Assembly: GCA_003519375.1 (NCBI GenBank)
Contig: DOWV01000382.1
Location: 6,930 to 12,851, forward strand
Source: Bacteroidota bacterium
Lineage (GTDB): Bacteria; Bacteroidota; Ignavibacteria; UBA10030
DNA length: 5,922 nucleotides
Reading direction: 5' to 3'
Below the pieces are notes generated by a model that was not told the origin of the DNA, did not search any database, and was given only the letters and a program-made list of their open reading frames with translations. Position 1 is the first letter of the stretch; each line of letters starts with the position of its first letter. Made by a program: the position numbers and the translations under genes. Shown one piece after another: positions 1-5,705 of this stretch.

Positions 1-32
1 GCTGGTGTCCTACTCTACAATTCCCATTTTCG

Positions 33-86
33 AAGGCAGGCCTCCTGGGCAGACTGTTTGAGCCCGGGAGGCCTGCCTTTTGTTTT
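33..86 (+). terminator. Rho-independent terminator of an upstream unit
   Basis: An 18-bp stem (33-50 with 62-79, one G-U pair at an otherwise perfect match) encloses an 11-base loop (51-61) and runs straight into a T-rich tract (78-86, interrupted by one G). The T tract is only on the 3' side of the + strand, so it ends transcription coming from the left. It separates the regulatory and cytochrome genes from whatever lies upstream. Bases 1-32 hold no recognisable gene end. Confidence 0.9.
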
Positions 87-284
87 CTCTGGCCTTCCGT
101 GCGGCAGTCCCCCTTATCTTCGACCCGGGCCTGCTTCGAGCAAGCTCTTCCGTATTTGAGAAAATGATAAGGCAGTTATTGGAATTTGGGAAATGCTTGT
201 CGGTGCGAAGGTATATACGACCGAAAATCGCACCTTAGATATGGTTTCAGTTTAGCCTCGCAGAAATTCTCAACGATTCTATAC
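87..284. other. Intergenic region with no gene seen
   Basis: No reading frame of note and no RNA gene was recognised on either strand between the terminator and the first promoter. The only organised elements I see are the dyad at 202-234 (listed separately) and, inside it, the 8-base palindrome GTATATAC at 211-218. Apart from these the stretch looks like a promoter-distal leader or enhancer region. Confidence 0.6.
202..234. promoter_or_regulatory. Dyad, candidate activator (enhancer) site
   Basis: GGTGCGA at 202-208 is repeated as its exact reverse complement TCGCACC at 228-234, with 19 bases between. The centre (218) is about 93 bp upstream of the start site predicted from the sigma-54-like promoter at 285-299. 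That is the usual distance for a bacterial enhancer-binding protein site. The arms superficially resemble NtrC half-sites, but they are in the opposite relative orientation and too far apart, so I do not assign an activator. Confidence 0.45.
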
Positions 285-299
285 TGGCATACATCTTGA
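285..299 (+). promoter_or_regulatory. Sigma-54-type -24/-12 promoter of the receiver gene
   Basis: TGGCATACATCTTGA matches TGGCAYR-N4-TTG at correct spacing: GG at 286-287 and the -13 G at 298. The -12 base is A where C is preferred. The predicted start site is about 311, close in front of the ATG at 327. That placement favours the ATG over the GTG at 318, which would leave only 7 untranslated bases. Confidence 0.6.
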
Positions 300-317
300 G
301 CGATTTACTGCGGGAAA

Positions 318-755
318 GTGAATCGCATGACAAACGTGGAAACCATACCGGCAAAAGGCACAGCGAAAGATCCGCTGATGCAGCATGAAGGACGGAAGAA
401 GGTGCTCGTCTTCAGTCCCGACGTTGCTCTAGCCAAGAGCCTTTCACTCTTGCTGGAGAATCAATATGAGATTGCCTGTGAGACGCAGCTCAATAAGCTC
501 ATAGCGACAATCGGATCTACCTCGCCCGCATTGCTCCTCGTCGATCTCTATTCCTTTCCCTCCGACATCCTCAGAGAAGTGAATGTTCTGCGGACGAACC
601 GACTGAAGGTGCCTGTTGTGCTCCTCCGCGTGTATCGCCAGCTTGGTCCTGAAATCGAAGAGAGCATCAGGGATCTGGCTGACTTCGTCTTCTACAAGCC
701 ATTTGATGTTAACGCTGTAGCGGATGCCGTCCACAAGCTTCTGGACGGGCAGTAG
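318..755 (+). CDS. Receiver-only response regulator-like protein with a degenerate phosphorylation pocket
   Basis: Residue numbers count from the GTG at 318 (145 residues). The ATG at 327 (142 residues) is the more likely start, with GGGA at 312-315 upstream; a third in-frame ATG lies at 378. Residues 28-142 have the alpha/beta pattern of a CheY-like receiver: strand KVLVF (28-32), ALLLVD with the candidate phospho-acceptor Asp76, PVVLL (99-103), and FYKPF with the conserved Lys127-Pro128. No DNA-binding, AAA+, HD or kinase domain follows, so it is a stand-alone receiver. Two conserved features are missing. The acidic pair after strand 1 is replaced by Ser33-Pro34, leaving only Asp35, and the Thr/Ser after strand 4 is Arg104. 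Mg-dependent phosphorylation is therefore doubtful, and it may act as a phosphorylation-independent adaptor. It sits 57 bases ahead of the DksA-like gene and probably shares transcripts with it. Its partner cannot be named. Confidence 0.85.
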   Translation: MNRMTNVETIPAKGTAKDPLMQHEGRKKVLVFSPDVALAKSLSLLLENQYEIACETQLNKLIATIGSTSPALLLVDLYSFPSDILREVNVLRTNRLKVPVVLLRVYRQLGPEIEESIRDLADFVFYKPFDVNAVADAVHKLLDGQ

Positions 756-773
756 CTCCTCGAATCGCCACCC

Positions 774-788
774 TGGCAACCTCCTTGG
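774..788 (+). promoter_or_regulatory. Possible second sigma-54-type promoter, before the DksA-like gene
   Basis: TGGCAACCTCCTTGG keeps TGGCA-N6-TTG at exact spacing, but positions -21/-20 (AC) and -12 (G) depart from consensus. The predicted start near 800 would fall inside the ribosome site at 797-805, which weakens it as a working promoter. The gene could instead rely on read-through from the receiver gene. Confidence 0.35.
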
Positions 789-796
789 GCGACGGG

Positions 797-805
797 AAAG
801 GGGGT
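797..805 (+). promoter_or_regulatory. Ribosome binding site of the DksA-like gene
   Basis: AAAGGGGGT lies 7 bases before the ATG at 813. It is purine-rich with a strong anti-Shine-Dalgarno match (AGGGGGT for AGGAGGT), and it fixes the start at 813. It contrasts with the two large cytochrome genes, which have no clear site. Confidence 0.7.
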
Positions 806-812
806 AAGCATC

Positions 813-1172
813 ATGTTAAGCGTGACAGATCTTGGCACAATCAAGCTCGCAATGCTACGCAAGCTCGACGCTGCTTTGCAGCAGAGCTACCGCCAGACAC
901 TTCTCGAAGTACTCAACGAGCTCCGGATGAGGAGCATCGTGGCCCAGCCGGATCCAACGCCCGACAAGGTCTTCTCCGTCATTCTTCAGGCACGGATTCT
1001 TACCTACAAATCGGTTCCTGCGACCTCGCAGTTGCGCGATGCCCTCGAAAGGATGGTTCGGGGAAAGTATGGCCTCTGTCTTCGTTGTGGCAAGGACATC
1101 CCCGTTGAGCTTCTCATGAATGATCCCACACAACCCTACTGCACACTTTGCCAGCCTTCGGCAAATGGGTGA
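813..1172 (+). CDS. DksA/TraR-family C4 zinc-finger protein
   Basis: This 119-residue protein ends in the family's zinc finger: Cys89-x2-Cys92-x17-Cys110-x2-Cys113, the same spacing as E. coli DksA. Around it is the typical run of an ALERM..GKYGLC lead-in, CGKDIP, a short helix with NDPT, then PYCTLCQ. Residues 8-42 and 52-82 are predicted helical and could form the coiled-coil hairpin that members insert into the RNA polymerase secondary channel, often together with ppGpp. The loop between them (QPDPTPD, 45-51) has two or three acidic residues but not the D-x-x-D-x-A tip of true DksA, so the effect on transcription may differ. The length is shorter than DksA and longer than TraR. It follows the receiver gene and precedes the cytochrome operon. 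A role in adjusting transcription to nutrient or redox state is inferred from family only. Confidence 0.9.
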   Translation: MLSVTDLGTIKLAMLRKLDAALQQSYRQTLLEVLNELRMRSIVAQPDPTPDKVFSVILQARILTYKSVPATSQLRDALERMVRGKYGLCLRCGKDIPVELLMNDPTQPYCTLCQPSANG

Positions 1173-1436
1173 CAGTGGATTCGTCGAATCGTCACGGTTT
1201 GTGAAAGCGGCTTTGAATTCGCGCCCTCTCGCTGTCAACTCCTCCATTACCCTCACATCTCTTTTCCCCTCTTTCCGGCAGATTTCGCCCACTAAAACGC
1301 GATCGCGACTGCTGTCATTTTCCCCAATCTGAGAATCTATATTTTAGGCTTCTCGGCACAGGGAAACTTCTGTGAACTAGCCCCTCGATTCTTGTCGTTT
1401 GTTAAGGTTTTAAATATTGTCTGCTAGCAAGGTTGC
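1173..1436. other. Intergenic region upstream of the cytochrome operon; no gene, several short dyads
   Basis: I see no credible gene here on either strand. An imperfect hairpin just past the stop of the DksA-like gene (GTGAC 1169-1173 and GATTC/GAATC 1178-1190, closing with GTCAC 1191-1195) has no T tract and is at best a weak terminator. CGCGATCGCG at 1298-1307 is a perfect 10-base palindrome. CACAG/CTGTG (1357-1361 and 1370-1374) is a small dyad centred about 97 bp before the predicted start site. An AT-rich patch (about 1404-1420) lies between these and the promoter. The length and layout fit an activator-dependent control region. Confidence 0.5.
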
Positions 1437-1451
1437 TGGCACGAGAATTGT
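1437..1451 (+). promoter_or_regulatory. Sigma-54-type -24/-12 promoter of the cytochrome operon
   Basis: TGGCACGAGAATTGT is identical to TGGCACG-N4-TTG, the full sigma-54 consensus apart from T at -12. The GG is at 1438-1439 and the -13 G at 1450. The predicted start site is about 1463, which leaves a leader of about 50 bases before the ATG at 1514. A small inverted repeat AGCAA-GG-TTGCT (1426-1437) overlaps its upstream edge and could hold a repressor. Confidence 0.7.
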
Positions 1452-1513
1452 CAGAAATTGGTTGAAAAACTATACTTCGCTGAACTGTAGAGAATTTCAG
1501 CAACACAATCGTG

Positions 1514-3700
1514 ATGAAAAAGAGAACCGAATCGCCTTTCCTGACCGTAGCTATCACGCTTTTCGCGCTCGTCGCCGCGATTTCGCCGGCAGACGCCCAG
1601 TCAAACGACGCGTGCCTTGCCTGCCACAGCGACAAATCACTGACGATGGAAAAAAAGGGGAAGCAGGTCCCCCTTTTTGTTGAGTCGTCAGTGCTGGAAA
1701 AATCTCCTCACAAAAAACTCGTCTGTGTCGCGTGCCATGCCGGATTTGATGCTGACAACGTGCCGCACAAAGAAAAGATACAGCCTGTCAATTGCAAGAC
1801 GTGTCACAAGGACGCGGCGCTGAAGCATCAGTTCCATCCACAAATGAACCTGGCGGGCGGAACCAACGGCAGGTCCGATGTGTCCTGCAAAGACTGTCAC
1901 GGCACCCATGATGTTGTCCCGACGAAAACGCCCGGCTCGAAGTTCAATTCATCGAAGCTCACAGAGTTCTGCGGTTCGTGCCACTCCGACGTCATGAAGA
2001 CATTTCGTAAATCGTCTCATGCGCACGCTCTCGCGACGGGTGTGATGGGAGCGCCCACCTGTATCGAGTGCCACAGGAATCCGATCGCACGTGTCACACC
2101 GGCGCAGGATTCGACAAAGATCAAGGTCGCGCAGGAAAAGCTCTGTCTCTCCTGTCATCTCGACGATCCGAATGTGAAAGCGAGGATGTCACCGACGGCA
2201 GGATTCATCAGGGCGTACGGGGAGAGTGTCCACGGTGCGTCGCTCCATGGCGGAAACGGGAAAGCGGCCAACTGCGTCGATTGCCATGGAAGCCATGAGA
2301 TGGAGAAGGGATCGAGTCCGACATCGCGAGTCGCCAAGGCCAACATCCCGCAGACGTGCGCGAAGTGCCACCTCTCCGTCTCGGAGCAATTCAACTACAG
2401 CGTTCACGGTATCGCCGTGAGGAACGGCGTATCGTCCGCTCCCGTGTGCACTGATTGCCACGGAGAGCACAACATCCTGAAGGCAACGGACCCGCGATCG
2501 CCCGTTGCGGCGCGAAATGTCTCCAGCCAGGTTTGCTCACCCTGCCATAGCTCCGTCAAGCTGAGTCAAAAATACGGTCTCGCAAACGACCGGTTCAAGA
2601 GTTTTGCTGACAGCTACCATGGCCTTGCCGGCGAGGCGGGATCCATTGAAGTGGCGAATTGCGCCAGTTGTCATGGTGTTCACGACATCAAGTCATCGAG
2701 CGATCCGACCTCGCGGATCAACAAAGCCAATCTTGCAAATACCTGCGGTACATGTCATCCGGGTGCAAATGAGAACTTCACCAAAGGTGCGGTTCACATC
2801 GTCTCGTCTGAGAAGCATGATGATGTGCTCTCCTTGGTTTCAACGGCCTACATATTCCTCATCATCGCCACCATCGGCGGGATGGTGTTCCATAATGTCC
2901 TGGACTTCCGCAAAAAGGCAAAACGGCAGCTCATGTATCGCCGGGGGCTGATTCCGAGGCCGCCTGTCGCCCATCGTCTGTATCTTCGTATGTCTGTCGG
3001 CGAAAGGATCCAGCATGCGACGCTGGTGATAAGCTTCTTCACGCTGGTTCTGACAGGTTTTGCGCTCAAGTACCCCGACGCATGGTGGGTTGTTCCGGTG
3101 CGGAATATCAGCCCGCTGATGTTCGAGCTTCGCGGCATTCTTCACCGCATCGCCGGCGTGGTCATGGTCGCCGGGAGCCTCTATCATGTCTATTATGTGC
3201 TCTTTATCCCGAGGGGAAAAGAGCTCATCCGCGACCTGCTTCCGAAGATGACCGATCTCACGGACGCGGTCGGGATACTCAAGTACAACCTTGGTCTTTC
3301 ACCGTTCAAGCCGAAATTCGGACGGTTCAGCTACATCGAGAAAGCTGAATACTGGGCGCTTATCTGGGGGACGGTCGTCATGGCGGCGACGGGCGTCATT
3401 CTTTGGTTCGACAACACGTTTCTCGGTCTCCTGACCAAACTCGGGTGGGACATTGCCCGGACAGTCCACTACTACGAGGCCTGGCTGGCGACGCTGTCGA
3501 TCATCGTCTGGCACTTCTACTTTGTCATGTTCAATCCCGACATCTATCCGATCAACCTTGCATTCTGGAAGGGCACGCTGACGGAAGAGGAGATGGAGGA
3601 GGAGCACCCGCTTGAGCTCGAAGAGATACACCGAGCGGAGATGAAGAAGGATATTCCGGAGTCCGGTGCAGACGAAAGCCCTGCAAAGCCGGCAAAGTAA
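1514..3700 (+). CDS. Fused 13-heme c-type / diheme b-type inner-membrane cytochrome (CbcL-like quinol oxidoreductase)
   Basis: Residue numbers count from the GTG at 1511. The adjacent ATG at 1514 is the likelier start (728 residues). A Sec signal peptide (about 1-29, ending ADA-Q) is followed by a periplasmic domain with 13 CxxCH motifs, Cys at 35, 72, 95, 126, 154, 184, 212, 255, 283, 313, 342, 384 and 412. SVHG and CHGxH elements recur between them. Five membrane helices follow, at about 439-461, 500-520, 541-565, 612-634 and 652-675. The last four resemble FdnI/HydC cytochrome b, with candidate heme-b ligands His502, His545 or His559, His653 and His668. Basic loops after helices 1 and 3 put the periplasmic domain outside and the acidic tail (690-729) inside. 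The likely job is passing electrons between the menaquinone pool and periplasmic carriers. Direction and partner are not shown. CbcL of Geobacter is the best functional parallel by architecture. No clear ribosome site precedes the start. Confidence 0.95.
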   Translation: MKKRTESPFLTVAITLFALVAAISPADAQSNDACLACHSDKSLTMEKKGKQVPLFVESSVLEKSPHKKLVCVACHAGFDADNVPHKEKIQPVNCKTCHKDAALKHQFHPQMNLAGGTNGRSDVSCKDCHGTHDVVPTKTPGSKFNSSKLTEFCGSCHSDVMKTFRKSSHAHALATGVMGAPTCIECHRNPIARVTPAQDSTKIKVAQEKLCLSCHLDDPNVKARMSPTAGFIRAYGESVHGASLHGGNGKAANCVDCHGSHEMEKGSSPTSRVAKANIPQTCAKCHLSVSEQFNYSVHGIAVRNGVSSAPVCTDCHGEHNILKATDPRSPVAARNVSSQVCSPCHSSVKLSQKYGLANDRFKSFADSYHGLAGEAGSIEVANCASCHGVHDIKSSSDPTSRINKANLANTCGTCHPGANENFTKGAVHIVSSEKHDDVLSLVSTAYIFLIIATIGGMVFHNVLDFRKKAKRQLMYRRGLIPRPPVAHRLYLRMSVGERIQHATLVISFFTLVLTGFALKYPDAWWVVPVRNISPLMFELRGILHRIAGVVMVAGSLYHVYYVLFIPRGKELIRDLLPKMTDLTDAVGILKYNLGLSPFKPKFGRFSYIEKAEYWALIWGTVVMAATGVILWFDNTFLGLLTKLGWDIARTVHYYEAWLATLSIIVWHFYFVMFNPDIYPINLAFWKGTLTEEEMEEEHPLELEEIHRAEMKKDIPESGADESPAKPAK

Positions 3701-3707
3701 ACACACC

Positions 3708-5705
3708 ATGAAGACTGCGATCACCATAGCGGTTTCCCGAAGCACCGCAGCCCGGATGATGCTCGTCGGCGGCTTGCTGACGCTGACTCTGTCCGCAGCG
3801 CCCGGCCAGGAGAAGGGCGACTGTCTGGCATGCCACAGCGACAAGACTCTCGAGGGGACGCGGAAGGGGAAGAAGATCTCAGTATTCATCGATGAAAAGA
3901 AATTCGACGGATCAATCCACGGTTCATTGTCGTGCGTTGCGTGCCACACGGATCTCGAAGGCAAGGAACTTCCGCACGCAGATGATCTGGCGCCGGTCAA
4001 GTGCGGAACGTGTCATACGGGCGAGCAGGAATTGCACGTAAAGTCGCTCCACGGCAAGGCCGTCGAGCGCGGGGATGCGCTCGCTCCTCAGTGTAAGGAT
4101 TGTCACGGCAGCCACAATATTCTGCCGGCGAAAGATCCAAAATCGCCGATGTCTCCTCTTCAAATCCCTTTCATGTGCGGGAGGTGTCACACAGAAGGGT
4201 CGCCAGTGATGGCCCAGCGGACGATTCACCAGGATCATATCCTGGAGAATTTCTCAGAGAGCATCCACGGCCAGGCCCTCTTCCAGAAAGGATTGATCGT
4301 CGCTCCCAACTGCGCATCGTGTCATACGCCGCATTCGATTCTTCCTCATACGGATCCGGCGTCATCGATCGCAAGGGGCAATATTTCGAAGACGTGCACG
4401 AAATGCCACGCACAGATCGAAATTGTCCACCGCAAGGTAATACGGGGAGAACTGTGGGAGAAGCAGGCTCACGTGCTTCCGGCATGCGTGGATTGCCATC
4501 AGCCGCACAAGATCAGAAAGGTGTTCTACACGCAGGGGATGGCGGACAAAGATTGTCTTCGCTGCCATGAGAAACCTGACATCAAGTCGGCCAAAGACGG
4601 CCGGTCGCTTGTCGTCCGGCAGGAAGAACTTGGTTACTCACGCCATGAGAAGACGTCGTGCAGTCAGTGTCATTCGGAAGTGAGTGTTTCCCATCTCCGG
4701 CCTTGTGAGACGATTACCAGGAAAGTTGATTGTTCATCGTGTCACGCAGAAGTTGGCCAGCAGTTCATGGTAAGCACGCATGGTGCTCTCGTCGCGAAAA
4801 ACGATCCCAACGGTCCGACGTGCAAGGAGTGTCACGGTACTCATGGCGTGATGGGGAAACTGGATCCTGCTTCACTGACGTTCCCGACAAACATTCCTCT
4901 CCTTTGCGCGAAGTGCCACCGGGAAGGCCAGAAAGCGGCGGTCCGGTACGGCGGCGCCCAGCACGAGATTATCGAACATTACACTGAGAGCATCCACGGC
5001 AAAGGACTGATGAAGAGCGGTCTGACCGTGACGGCAACGTGCACGAGCTGCCATAGCGCGCACAATGTGCTGCCAAAGAACGACACTCTTTCGACGGTCA
5101 ACCCCCGCAATGTGCCTCAAACCTGCGGCCGGTGCCATCATGGCATCCAGGAGCAGTTCGAGTCGAGCATCCATGCGCTGAAAGGTGGGAAGACCGACAA
5201 GCCGCTCCCGGTGTGCAGCGATTGCCACACAGCGCATACCATCCGTCGGGCGGATGAAGCCGGATTCAAGCTCCAGATCATGGCGCAGTGCGGACGGTGT
5301 CACGAAGCTATCGCGAAGACGTACTTTGACACCTATCACGGGAAGGTCTCACAGCTGGGTTACACGAAGACAGCGAAATGCTACGATTGCCATGGCGCCC
5401 ATGACATCCTTCCCATCAGCGATTCCCGGTCGCATCTGAGCCGCGAGAACGTTGTCGGCACGTGTCAGAAGTGCCACCCCGGCGCCACGCGCCGGTTCGC
5501 CGGCTATCTGACACATGCCACGCACCACGATCCCGAAAAATATCCATTCCTCTTCTGGACGTTCTGGGGGATGACCTCGCTTCTGATCGGTACGTTTGTG
5601 ATAGGCGGCGTGCATACGCTTCTCTGGCTCCCCCGGGCCTTACAGATGCAGCGGCAGCGGCGGAAAGAGAAGGCCGTGAAGCCGCAAGGAGATGAAAAAG
5701 AGTGA
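3708..5705 (+). CDS. 19-heme c-type cytochrome with C-terminal membrane anchor (c-subunit of a split bc complex)
   Basis: The ATG at 3708, 7 bases after the previous stop, gives 665 residues starting with a signal peptide (MKTAIT..., hydrophobic stretch about 17-30). The frame is open back to a GTG at 3666, but that start would put 14 polar residues before the signal peptide. Nineteen CxxCH motifs have Cys at 39, 76, 99, 129, 157, 202, 230, 260, 283, 318, 342, 372, 400, 445, 473, 503, 528, 558 and 586. Hemes 2-9 and 10-17 are two tandem eight-heme units. One membrane helix (about 613-640, with His636) and a basic tail (PRALQMQRQRRKEK) anchor it with the hemes in the periplasm. Hemes 1-5 and the last heme pair align with the fused cytochrome upstream. 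Together with the cytochrome b encoded next, it probably forms a quinol-oxidising or quinone-reducing complex with a long heme wire. Cys333 is the only cysteine outside a heme motif. No obvious ribosome site precedes the start, so translation may be coupled to the upstream gene. Confidence 0.95.
   Translation: MKTAITIAVSRSTAARMMLVGGLLTLTLSAAPGQEKGDCLACHSDKTLEGTRKGKKISVFIDEKKFDGSIHGSLSCVACHTDLEGKELPHADDLAPVKCGTCHTGEQELHVKSLHGKAVERGDALAPQCKDCHGSHNILPAKDPKSPMSPLQIPFMCGRCHTEGSPVMAQRTIHQDHILENFSESIHGQALFQKGLIVAPNCASCHTPHSILPHTDPASSIARGNISKTCTKCHAQIEIVHRKVIRGELWEKQAHVLPACVDCHQPHKIRKVFYTQGMADKDCLRCHEKPDIKSAKDGRSLVVRQEELGYSRHEKTSCSQCHSEVSVSHLRPCETITRKVDCSSCHAEVGQQFMVSTHGALVAKNDPNGPTCKECHGTHGVMGKLDPASLTFPTNIPLLCAKCHREGQKAAVRYGGAQHEIIEHYTESIHGKGLMKSGLTVTATCTSCHSAHNVLPKNDTLSTVNPRNVPQTCGRCHHGIQEQFESSIHALKGGKTDKPLPVCSDCHTAHTIRRADEAGFKLQIMAQCGRCHEAIAKTYFDTYHGKVSQLGYTKTAKCYDCHGAHDILPISDSRSHLSRENVVGTCQKCHPGATRRFAGYLTHATHHDPEKYPFLFWTFWGMTSLLIGTFVIGGVHTLLWLPRALQMQRQRRKEKAVKPQGDEKE
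3903..5360 (+). repeat. Tandem duplication of an eight-heme unit inside the 19-heme cytochrome
   Basis: Unit 1 is about 3903-4631 (residues 66-308, hemes 2-9) and unit 2 about 4632-5360 (residues 309-551, hemes 10-17). The heme cysteines of the two units are offset by 242, 243, 243, 243, 243, 243, 243 and 245 residues. Shared landmarks appear in order: SH/SRH, CKDCHGSH versus CKECHGTH, CGRCHTEG versus CAKCHREG, ESIHG in both, CASCHTPH versus CTSCHSAH, and CVDCHQPH versus CSDCHTAH. The DNA has diverged, so this is an old duplication seen mainly at protein level. Confidence 0.85.
5686..5691 (+). promoter_or_regulatory. Ribosome binding site for the overlapping cytochrome b start
   Basis: AAGGAG lies inside the end of the 19-heme gene, 10 bases before the GTG at 5702. 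It supports that GTG, whose last two bases begin the upstream stop (GTGA overlap), as a translationally coupled start. A second AAGGAG at 5756-5761 is only 3 bases from an in-frame ATG at 5765, which is too close to be ideal. Confidence 0.55.

Noticed and set aside
156..184. Sigma-70-type promoter starting with TTGAGA
   Set aside because: No acceptable -10 hexamer lies at 16-18 bases; the sequence at the right place is TTGGAA.
202..234. NtrC binding site
   Set aside because: NtrC sites have GCAC then GGTGC with a short gap. Here GGTGC comes first, and the gap is 19 bases.
785..1108. Alternative + strand frame of 107 codons overlapping the DksA-like gene
   Set aside because: The frame at 813-1172 has an intact zinc finger and a strong ribosome site. 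This overlapping frame has neither.
3666..3707. Upstream GTG start for the 19-heme cytochrome
   Set aside because: It would overlap the preceding gene and put polar residues before the signal peptide. The ATG at 3708 gives a normal signal peptide directly after the previous stop.
3299..4000. Open frame of 233 codons on the minus strand
   Set aside because: It lies opposite the ends of two certain cytochrome genes, has no family-like features and no ribosome site, and reflects the codon bias of the opposite strand.
1613..5500. Regularly recurring short motifs that could suggest a CRISPR or DNA repeat array
   Set aside because: The recurrence is the TGY-N6-TGY-CAY coding of CxxCH heme motifs in frame. 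Spacings vary and the DNA between is coding.
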